From: Liolophura sinensis | Lineage: Eukaryota; Mollusca; Polyplacophora; Chitonida; Chitonidae | DNA length: 64,000 bases | Assembly: GCF_032854445.1 (NCBI RefSeq) | Contig: NC_088302.1 | Location: 58,198,237-58,262,236, forward strand | Direction: 5' to 3' | In this document: in pieces, positions 22,601-34,600 of the stretch | Layout of the letters: each line of letters begins with the position of its first letter | Position numbering within the stretch: the first letter of the stretch is position 1 | Notes under the pieces: model-generated | Seen by the model: only the letters and a program-made list of their open reading frames with translations | What the model was told of the DNA's origin: nothing | Databases searched by the model: none | Made by a program: the position numbers and the translations under genes

Positions 22601-25600
22601 AAAACAAATTTATCTGTACGCCCTAAGTCCAGCATGCCATTTGTTTTTGAATAATGATGACGTCACCCGAGGCAAGGTGTTCTTAGTGTTGAAACCAGGC
22701 TGACAGAGTTTAACATTATGAATGATAAAAAGTATTGCATTGTAAGTCACTGCATTTCCCTTGCAATAATATAGACGTATCAATGTGAAGAGCTTGTGTT
22801 GTTAGTTGTCACTAAGGAAATGCAATTTTCCCCTACAAGCGAAAAAATCTGCTTATTGTGTCCTCGACTTTACAGACAGTTGGATATATGTGAGTGGATG
22901 AAAGAAATATTTATTTATTTATTTATTTATTTCATTGGTGTTTTACACCATTCTCAAGACTATTTCACTTATACGCCAGCATTATGACGGGAGGAAATCA
23001 TTCAGAGCCTTGGGGAAACCCATGACGATCCGCGGGTTGTTGACAGGCCCTGAACAGCCATGCTACGAAAACCGGTGTCAGTGCTTCATTTTCAGCGTTG
23101 TACATTTACTTTTAAAATAAAACAATGAAAAAAAAACTTTGATTTGCATTGGTCCTTTAACCTTTTCCAGATCGGAGCGTCGATATTTGCTAGCAATGTA
23201 GGAGCACCAATGTTTATTGGTTTGGCCGGTACGGCAGCTGCCTCCGGCTTTGCTGTAGCGATATACGAGTGGCACGTGAGTTATCCTTCATACCCTGAAA
23301 ATTTCTTTTCTTTTCTCAGGTATTTCTTGCGGAAATGTTTACTATACTATTCAGAAAAGAACAATATCGCAATCAAAAGCGAAATATCCACACACATGAA
23401 TGTATGTTATTTGCCCAAACTTTTCATAAAATCGTTAGTAATGCTTTAACAACAAGTCACTAGTTATTTTGCATGGTTTTCACTTTCAGGCTATCTATTT
23501 GCTGATTGCACTGGGCTGGGTTTTTGTTCCCGTGTACGTGGCATCTGGGGTAAGTCTATCTAAATTCACATGGTTGTGTATTTGTTCCCGTTTACCTAGC
23601 GTCTGGGGAAGTCTGTATACCTTCTGATTATACTTGGCTGGGTTTTGTTCCCGCCTACGTGGCATCCTGGGTAAGTCTAACTATATGACAATTTCAGGTT
23701 TGTGTATTTGTTCCTGTTTACCTATCCTCTCGGGAACTCTATATACGTTGTATCTGGCCTGTCTATTTGTTGATTGCACTTTGCTTGCTGCTTGTTCCTG
23801 TTTGTTTGGTATTTATTTATTTATTTATTTGATTGGTGTTTTACGCCGTAATCGAGAATATTTCACTTATACGACGCCGGCCAGCATGATGGTGAGAGGA
23901 AACTGGGCAGAGCCCGGGGGAAACCAACGACCATCCGCAGCTTGGTATCTAAGGTAAATCTAACTACCTGCTAATTGCAATTGATTGGGTCTTTGTTTCC
24001 GTCTCCATGGCGTCTCAGTGTGGTTAGTCCCGTTTCCGTGTCATCTGGGTAAGGTTGCCAGGCATCTTGGATAAGTCTATTTACTTGCTAACTGCACTTG
24101 CTCTGGGTTTTTGTTATCGTCAGCTTGGCATCTAAGGTAAATCTAACTACCTGCTGATTGCAATTGATTGGGTCTTTGTTTCCGTCTCCATGGCATCTAA
24201 GTGTGGTCAGTCCTGTTTATGCGTCACCTGGGGTAAGTCTATTCACCTGCTAACTACACATGGCCGTATGTTTGTTCCTGTCTACGTAGCATCTAGTGTA
24301 AGTCTATTTATCTGCTGATAGCACTTGATTGGGTGTTTGTTTACCTGCTGATTTCATTGGATTGAGTACTTGTTCCCGTCTGCGTGGCATCTAGGGTAAG
24401 TCTATTTACCTGTTGACTGCACTGGATTGGGTGTTGGTTCCTGTCTGCGTGGCAGTTAGGGTAAGTCTATTTACCTGCTGATTTCACTTGACATCACTTG
24501 ACACCTGCGTGGCATCAAGGTCAATCCATCTGCCCTTGGCTGGGTGTCTGTTTCCGCCTGCGTGGCATCTAGGCCAGTCCATCTACACTTAGCTGGGTGT
24601 TTGTTTCCTTCTGCGTGGCATCTAGGCCAATCCATCTACACTTAGCTGGGTGTTTGTTTCCGTCTGCGTGGCATCTAGGTGAATCCATCTACACTTGACT
24701 GTGTGTTTGTTTCCGTTTGCTGGCATCTAGGCCAATCGATCTACACTTTACAGGGTGTTTGTTTCCGTCTGCGTTGCATCTAGGCCAATCCATCTGCCCT
24801 TGGCTGGGTATTTGTTCCCGTCTGCGTGGCATCTGGTGTAAGTCTATTTACCTGCTGATTACACTTGACTCAGTGTTTGTTCTTGTCTACGTGGCATGTG
24901 GAGTAAGTCTATTTACCTGCTGACTGCACTTGACTCGGTGTTTCTTCTTGTCTACGTGGCATCTGAGCCAATCCATTTATACTTAGCTCCATCTACCTGC
25001 TGATTTTATTTAACTGGGTTACACTTGGCTGAGTGTTTGTTCCCGTCCACGTGGCGTCTTGTGTAAGCCTGTTTACCTGCTGATTGCACTTGACTCGGTG
25101 TTTGTTCTTGTCTACGTGACATCTGAGCCAGTCCATCTACACTTGGCTCCATCTACCTGCTGATTTCATTTAATTGGGTGATTGTTTCCGTCTGCGTGGC
25201 ATCTGGGGTAAGCCTATTCACCCAGAATAACAATTGTCTGAGTGTTTGTTCCCACCTACGCGACATCTGCTGATTGCACTTGGTTGGGTGTTTGTTCCCG
25301 TCTGCGTGGCATTTGGTGTAAGCCTATTTACCTGCTGATTGCGCTTGACTGAGTGTTTGTTCCCACCTATGTGGCATCTGGTGTAAGCCTATTTACCTAT
25401 TGATTGCACTTGGTTTGGTGTTTGTTCCCGTCTGCGTGGCATCTGGTGTAAGACTATTTACCTGCTGATTGCACTTGGTTGGGTGTTTTTTCCCGTCCGC
25501 GTGGCATCTGATGTAAATGTATTTACCTGCTGATTACACTTCATTCTGTTCCTGTTTGTTCCTGTCTGATCCTGTTGGGACATTGTCCGAATAATCGTGA

Positions 25601-28600
25601 TAAAATAAAACTGTGAATTGTATCTTTTGGGGCATTGTCCGAATAATGGTTTTAAGATGAAATTATGAATGGTATCCTTGGGGACATTGTCCCAGTGATC
25701 ATGGTAAAATGAATTTGTTAATGGTATCCAGTGATGGTCATGGTGAAATGAAACTGTGAATTGTAACTGCTGGGGCACTGTCCGAATAATCGTGGTAAGA
25801 TGAAATTTTGAATAGTATCTGTTGGGCCATACGATGTACCAGTGATCATTGTAAAATGAAATTGTGCACTGTAACCATAGAACTCATTATCTGAATGACT
25901 GCGGTAAATGAAATTGTGAACTGTAACCATAGAATTCATTATCTGAATGACTGCGGTAAATGAAGTCGTGAATAGCATCCGTTTGGGACATTATTCGAAT
26001 GATAGTGGTAAAATCCATAATAATTCCATACGATGTAATATAACATGTAGCTGGTGTCCATAATAAGAATTCACAGCCCCAGTGAAACAAAACCATATTC
26101 GGTGTTGGGTGAAAAAGATGCATTCTCACTATAACACATCTATTTTATAAATAGCCGTGTTACAAAATGTTCAGTATTTATGCTACCAGATATGCACTTT
26201 GGACAAGTGATGACTAAACTCACGACCATGCAAGAGGAAAGGCCCTAGAATTGCTCTTCAAGAGATGTAGCAATTTACTTTGAAAGTCATGACACCCCCA
26301 TCACTGTCATTATCACACTTATCTAAAAGAAGCAAACTCAGTCAACAAGAGGAAACTTAGTTCATTGGCCAAGAAGATCAGTATCCGTCATTACTATAAG
26401 ACGTGGCCTGTGTGCAAGCATTAACGGGAAACATATAGTTACACTTATGCCATTATAAATGCTCACCATTCGGTCTTAAAAGCATTGCAACCTCATGCCA
26501 AATCTGACGTTAAAGAATGTAATCAGTAGTGGTATGCCTGCCACATGATTTACGCAACAGCAAGTCTCGAAGCGGATGCATTGTCACAGAAACACCATAG
26601 CAGCCCTTGCCCGGCGTTAGCGGATTTGTCTGGACGTAAGCGATCGTCCGCGCTTTGGACGTCTACGGGTTGTGCCTCTTCGTTAGTTTCACACTCCTCA
26701 GAAACAGACGTCCAGTGGCCGTAGAAACCACTCGCATCATTCCAGACCATCGTGACATACACCCAAAAACTACAAACCATTCGAGAATGAAGAAAAACAT
26801 ATCTACATGTATATCTATGCACAGTTATTTTGTTGAAATAGCATAAATTCTGATCGCCGTCATAAATGTACGTGGCTAGTTATTGCACTGTGAGCTGCCC
26901 TAAAGGCGTTAAAATAGCGGTATTCTGTAGAATAGGCCTACATGCAACTGTTGGACAGCCACTGCATTGTCTTGCTTCTGATGCTTTTGCAGTCCTTCAC
27001 CATGCCCGAGTATTTGAAGAAACGGTTTGGTGGAAAACGGTTACGAATTTATCTCTCCTTTTTGGCCTTGGTTCTGTACGTTCTGACAAAGATATCGGTA
27101 AGTTTATTTTACTGCGAATGTTACATTTGGAATTCTTTCTCACACTGTATTAATTATGTTCACTGTAAAATCGTTGTGGAATTAACACGCAAATGCCTGT
27201 TTGAACTAAAGGTAATAATTATATAAGTAAATTTCTGGTGAGATTTCTTAATTCTGTTATCTCCTTTGTTTTCCAGTCTGAGATCTACTCGGGAGCGATC
27301 TTCCTGCAGCAGATTCTGGGATGGAACATCTATCTGGCCGTGCTGTTAATACTGGCTGTAACAGCAATCTATACAATAGCAGGTACAGTGTACAATAACA
27401 GGCACCGTCTACAATAGCAGGTACAGTGTAAAATAGCAGGTACAGTCTACAATAGCAGGTACAATATACAATAGCAGGTACAGTCTACAATATCAGGCAT
27501 AGTCTACCAAAGCAGTTACAGTCTGCAATAGCAGGTACAGTCTACCAGAACAGGTACAGTCTACCACAGCAGGTACAGTCTACAATAGTAGGTAAAATAT
27601 ACAGAAGTATGCAACAAAATTGTCAATAAGATAGTATATGGTCTGAGTGATGTATACAACAGAATTAGCATTATTATGCTCTGAGTGATGTATATAACGG
27701 AATTATCAGTGAGAAAGTATATGTTCTGAGCAATGTATTGAACAAAATTATCAGTAAGATGGTATATGCTCTGGTGGTGCATACAACAGAATTATCATTT
27801 GGATAGTATGTGCTCTGAGTGATGTATACAACAGAATTATTACAGTGTAATATACTTTATTCGCGATGTATGTAATAGAATAATCGAGAGTAGAGTATAT
27901 GTTTAGAACAATTTATACATAGCTGTTTTTCAAAGAGAGATTCTGTGTTAGGATGGATATCATTTTCGTCAGTCGCCAGAGGCTCGTGATTCTGAAAATT
28001 AATAGACGAGAGTGATATCCATCGTAACGCAGGAACTCGAGTTGTTTAATCTTTTCTTTCACTACACAAAATTTTCCCTTTTTAAGTCTCTTAAACACAT
28101 CCAGATCAATAAGAAACGAGTTTTGTTGGCTTTCTCATAGTCATGAATATTTATGAGTTCAGAAGCCTTTTCATCGTTTGAAAACAAGACAAAAACATTA
28201 CAAAACACACGTAGGCCACACAGAACAAGCCTCTCGATGATGAATAGTTCTAGCTGAGAAGTAAAAAAAAATGAATATAGTTTACACCTATGCCCACTTT
28301 TCTTAAAGAGTATGTTTTAGATTTCTTCATTCTCACAGTTGTTTCTTGTGCACTCTCTGACCCAGCTTGTATTGGTACTTGGTAACCGGAGCCAGCAAAG
28401 GCAAGATTTTTGCTGAGGGCACATCATAAGTTTTAAGAAACACAATGGCAATAATGGTGAGCAGTCGTAGAAACGATCCAAGGAATAATCAGGTTGCTAC
28501 AACGTTTACACGAGCAAAGTGGTCATCACTGATAAAACTGGCTTGATACTTGTCGAAAAGATACGCGGTGAAAACAACAACAAACAATGCTTTATTTACC

Positions 28601-31600
28601 GCAGCTGTGTGTGATTGTAAACTCTGTAAATTTCTTGATAGAAATGTTGCAGAAATGTTACTGGAATGAAGACCGGAAACATCAAATGACCGTGTACTAA
28701 TGACTAATGACGTCGCCTGTGATTAAGTCTTCTGGTGTACAGAAGAGCCAAGGTTAGGACTATATCATTAGCCAATTAATGAACCGTAAGTTCATTCTGT
28801 ACTAACACTTATTTAGAGTAACAGTGAGCCTTGATCCCAACTAGAATGATTATTATCATTATCTGACGAATTAAGGCGTGAAAATTAAGAATTATGCACA
28901 AATATCACTTAAAAGCAGTTTGTTGATGAACCAGCTCTCAAAACACACCAAAGATCAAGTATGATTGTAATCTGTAAATGATTAACTCAATCCACGCATT
29001 GTGACAGGGAAAATGTTTTAGTTCAGCTTCTGCTCCTCATGTTTTCTTCTTGAATAAACAATTACATGTCGCGTAAGTTACATGTACGCATAATGTATCT
29101 GTAGCATGTCTTTCATGATGTATGTAGCATTGTTCAGAAGTTTAATTCCTACTGCGGTTTTCGCTTCATTTACTCATACTCTAAGTGTTACTTAGAAGGG
29201 CCTACCTGTGTGTGAGATTTTTAGAGTGAAAACTAGTAATTCATCCTTTTAAAACTTATTGAATTGTAAAGTTCATACATTTGATGTGATTTTCAGCTTG
29301 TTCCCCTGTGCACATAAATGTATTAGTTAAAATATTTTATTAGAAAAAAGCATAATATTAGTGACATCAACATGACATAAGAAAAGTTTATTCACATTTT
29401 AACGTTTGGTAATAAATACACACATCTAAAATGGACCATTGAGGCCTCCGTGGCTCTGTTGGTTAACCCGCTAGCGCAGGCTAATGACCCAGCAAGCCTC
29501 TCACCTATGCGGTTGCTCTGAGTTTAAGTCCATCTCATGCTGTTTTCCTCTCCGCCATACGTGGTCCAACAACCAGCGGATGGTCGTGGGTTTCCCCCGG
29601 CTCTACTCGGTTTCCTCCCACCGCAATGCTGACCACCCTGATATAAGTGAAATATTCTTGAGTACGGCGTAAAACACAAATCAAATAAATAAACAAATAA
29701 ATAAATCCCGTGCTAATATATGAGTTACTGAAAAAAAAATTAACAAAAAAACCCCAGCCATTGTAAATTTGAGATCTTTACGCTTTGTTTAACTAGTTTA
29801 TGTCAAACCCATGTACATCGGACAGGGGTAATAACAGGAATAACCAGACATACTGTAGGTACTTGGGTGTGACATTTTTGTGTAGAAAAAATTAAATTCT
29901 AGAGTTACTACTAGTACATTCATCTTGTTCACTACACATACATGTACTCGCAAGAATGTCCATGCAGCACAGAGATATTTCATGTGAAATATTTTAGTGA
30001 ACAAATACTTTGATATACGTATGTATACATATCTAAATTATAATTAGGATATCATCGTATATGAGTTATTATATGAGTTATATGAGTGAAAAAACAGCAC
30101 TGATTGTTAATTTATAATTTGCACACGGTGTCTGGTCTGCTTGTTGCCAAACACATGCAGGCTTACATCCCCATGGTAATAACGTGCAAGGCTTACTTTA
30201 TGTAGTCAGTTGCAACAATTTTATTTAGAATAATTTGAATAAGTAGAGATTTTTTCTTTCCTTTTTACACGATGGAAGTGGTTTGGGGGGGGGGGGAGGG
30301 GAGGGGGTACTGAATGATGGTTCAGTTTTTTTCTCATGAAATCTTTTTTTAAATGAATGTAACACCTTTTGTTTTGATATTAGACCGACTGATTTGTTCA
30401 GATATTCACTAATAATAATCTGAGTTAACTTTGAGTTGTTTTTATCTGTGTAATGTTTGTAAATTTCCAATGCAAAACAATTTTGCTTGTAATCATGCCA
30501 TTAAATTTGACAATTCACACAGGCTGATGGAAGTTGCAACCTTTGAGTTACCCCGGTCGATATATCTAAAGAAAAATACAGATTTAATTCATTTACTATG
30601 ACCACCTATTATCTTCTTGAAGTTTGAATTTTCTTTTTAAGATGCACAATTTGAAATGCAGTAGTGTTTTCAGTCCTCGGAATTAGCGGGAAACAAACAA
30701 TGTTTAAATTTTATGCGACAACGTTGGATTAATTGACAAATAAGGAATAAAGCGCGTGAAACCATTTACCATAAAAGGAATCGCCGAGATCGTGAGTGGA
30801 AAGATCAAGGCCTGTTATTTTGCATAAAAAATATTCCTAGTTTGTAAACGTCATTTTCACTGGTTAATACTTTATGATGTTGACCAATTAACATTGTTTT
30901 GTGGAACTGAGGGCATAATCTAGGTCAGAATATTACTCCGCGACTTTGAAAGTTTTGTTTTGATTGGATACTTGAAGCCAGAAACCATAATTTCACAACT
31001 TGATTATGACACCAATAGCGTATCGCTCAGGAGTGGAAATCTCGGGCTTGTAGTGTGAGAAAACAGCGTTATCAGCAATGTAGTATACTCTCTGTGTGAT
31101 GTAGGTGACAGAAGTTTCTCCTGTGCAGGAAAAAAAATAGTTTAGTATAACAATACAGTATATGCTTTGTGATGTATACAAAATAAGTTTTACTAATTCA
31201 AAACATCAAACGGTTTCAATGATAAAGCAGTACCTGGTGAATGTTTGTTTCAAATGGAAGATTAATGTTAAAGTAAAAGAAAGCGAAGATATGAAGTACG
31301 GCCCATCATATAGACAACTGAAGACTATGCGTAAAAATACCTTTTTTCACAGTTTTTGAATTATGTTGAAAGTCATTCGAATATTTGAATACTATGGTGG
31401 GCTTTATGGGCCATATTGGAGGTATCTAGCATCTCTGACGTCACATGACCTTTTTCTCCTGATGTTCATTAGAAGGAAGGTATTATTTGGGAGCATTATT
31501 TCAGTGATCCTTCTCTCATAGGTAAAAAGAGTTATTCCAAAATTCAGTGTCGTGATTAGAGTTGGAAAAACTTTCTGTGACGTCACAGTTCCTAAACTCT

Positions 31601-34600
31601 GGTAGTATGGTCCACAAAGCCCACGACACAGTTCAGATGTTTGAACACCTTTAACGCTCTTCACATAAATGTAAAGAAAGAAATTAAAGTATATTTATGC
31701 ATAGCTTTAAGTGTTCTATTTAGTGATGCCTACTTCACCTTTACCTTTACGTGATGATAGGAAGTTTGCTAATCCGATATTAAATATTTTTGGGGATTTT
31801 TTTGAACTGTAAAAGTTTAGTTGCCCTTGTCGAGATGTGTGTAAGGCCACGGTTACTCAATATCTAACGTCAGATGTATCTTCCACATAATCAGCTATGA
31901 CGTATGTTACTGGCCGAGACTGTATTTGGCTGTTTCCTTTGTAACATAGCATATTAGAGGAGATAAATGTGGTTTAGGTCGAGACTGTATGTCACTGTCC
32001 AATAGTAACATAACATATTGAAGAGATGAATGTGGGTTTTGCGCCTATCTGACGGTAACTTAGCATAATGGAGAGAAGAATGTGTTTTAGGTCGAGACTG
32101 TGAGCAATTAGGACAGTAACGTAGCATAATGGAGAGATGAATGTGGTGTAGGCCAAGACTGTGAGCCTGTCTCACAGTAACTTAGCATAATGGAGAGATG
32201 AATGTGGTTTAGGTCGGGACTGTATGTCACTGCCCTATAGTAACGTAGCATACTGGGGAGATGGATGTCGTTTGTTCTCAGACTGTATGTTACTGTCCGA
32301 CAGTAAAATAGCATACCGTGGAGACGAATGCGGTTTAAACTGATAGCGTATGTTACATCCAACATATTCTGAGATACCGACAGTGGTTGTATTGTACTAA
32401 TTCAATATTATCAGCTGTAGTGAATAGGGAAAGATCACAGCCTAGACAGCCCAACCTGACAGGCGCAATTTTATCCAATCAAACACGTTACTGTCTCATT
32501 CACATAGTCACTTGTCGGTATTGTTATTTATTGTTTTAACCAAGTCATATTCTGTCATTTAAGAATTTCTGATCAGTGAAATGAAATTGCACACATACAT
32601 GTGGAGTTGATGATAGTCAAGTCCTGACAAACAGAGTCCGTGTTTTACTCTCCGACAGAATTGTGCTCCACCCGTTTGTATAGGACACAACATTTCCCCA
32701 AAATTTCGTTTCATGTCTTGTTCCCTTGATCTTCGCCCTGGAAAAGCGTGGCAGCATTTGTGAGATTGCTAATACTAATCTTTTCTTATCCGCACAGGGG
32801 GATTGGCCGCTGTCATATACACGGACACCTTACAGACCATTATATTACTCATCGGATCCTTCATCTTGATGGTTATAGGTCAGTGACTGGTCTGAATTTA
32901 ATTGACGATTTCATTTACAGTGTAGTCGCATATTTACTATCGCTATTTATCGAAAGTTTCTTTGTTTATTTGAATGGGAATATTCAAGAATACATCACTA
33001 TGGTTACTTAGTCACATAGTTACGAATTAGCTGAATATACACGAATTAAAGTTAAATACTAGTTCATCTCAGTTAAGTAAATAAGTCAACTTCCACTAAA
33101 TTCGCATGGTTATGTTAATATGAACTGTCTTTAACTGGTACTAGTGTTCAGCAAGAGGTATACATAAATCTGTTCAAATGTTGGTAAATATTAGAGCTTA
33201 AGATTTATCCCATGGCCTGTTTCGTTATCAGGGTTTATCCGTGTTGACGGCTGGGAAAACATGTTAAGGCTCTTCATGAAATCGGCGGCGAACTACACCC
33301 TGGCTGACCCGGTCAAGTACAAATGTGGTTTACCCCGTGAGGACTCTTTCCATGTGTTCCGTGACCCCACCACCGGGGACATACCCTGGCCCGGAGCCGT
33401 CTTTGGACTGACAATTGTGGGCACTTGGGTGTGGTGCAATGATCAGGTTAGAGGGCATCACCATCGTTACAATGATGTCCATCTGATCTTTGACTGAGAT
33501 TCTTGCCTCCTACAGATTTTATGCTTTATCTGATCAAATGCAACAATAATGTTTTTTGTTAAACATATTATTGCACTCGGCGATGGTCGGATAGGCCTCT
33601 ACATGTTACCACAGCCTGAAATAATGAAACCTTCAATATCTATTTCACAACCCTTGCGAACATATTCCTGTTTGCAAACCGCACATACACTAATTTCCCG
33701 GAAACGCTAGCTGTTTACAATGATCACCGCACACACAACAATTTCCCGGAAATGCACGTTGTTTACAGTTGAACAGATAAAGAACTCAGTCTAACATGGT
33801 TCTATCAATGCTGCAGAGAAATATCTCAAGCAGGTTTCACAGCTACTTTTTCATCAACAATAAGTACAGTGTTAGCGGATTTGAAATAAAAGATCTAGCG
33901 ACTAAGACAAAGAAATGATATAACTCGGCTGTAACCAGAGAATCTCCATGTTTATCCAACAGGTGCAGACATAAAAACAGCATTTATAGTTATATTATTA
34001 CACAGCATTTGGAATTCTATAAACATCATTCACGAGGCACATCAAAGGATTTCACATTACATTACATTAACCCCTGTATTTCACTATGCCACATAACTTT
34101 AACCCCTGTATTTCACTATGCCACATTATATTAACCCCAGCATTTCACAATGCAACATTACATTAACCCCAGCATTTCACAATGCAACATTACATTAACC
34201 TCTGTATTTCACTATGCGACATTAAATTAACCCCTGTATTTCACTGTGCCACATTACATTGACCCCTGTATTTCACTATGCCACATTATATTAACCCCTT
34301 TTTTTCACAATGCAACATTGCATTAACCCCTGTATTTCGCGATGCCACATTATATTAACCCATGTATTTCACTATGCCGCAATAATATTAACCCCTATAT
34401 TTCATTGATTTCATTCAGGTCATGGTACAGCGATGTTTATCAGGGAAGAATTTATCACACGCCAAGGGAGGGACAGTGCTGGCAGCAGGATTGAAAATCC
34501 TTCCGTTTTTTCTCTTCATCATCCCGGGCATGATCAGCAGAATTCTCTTTCCTAGTAAGCATAGCGACATGACATGAGGAAGTAACCGACATGACATGAG

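Noticed and set aside
23550-25560. Array of mutually exclusive or alternative exons
   Set aside because: The copies lack a 3' splice acceptor (no pyrimidine tract plus AG before the unit) and many carry frame-breaking changes, so cassette exons are unlikely. Decoy donors remain possible.
26866-27226. Single-exon genes at 26866-27153 and 26942-27226
   Set aside because: Both extend exon 5 of the transporter through its acceptor and donor. Family alignment and splice sites define the exon as 26993-27097.
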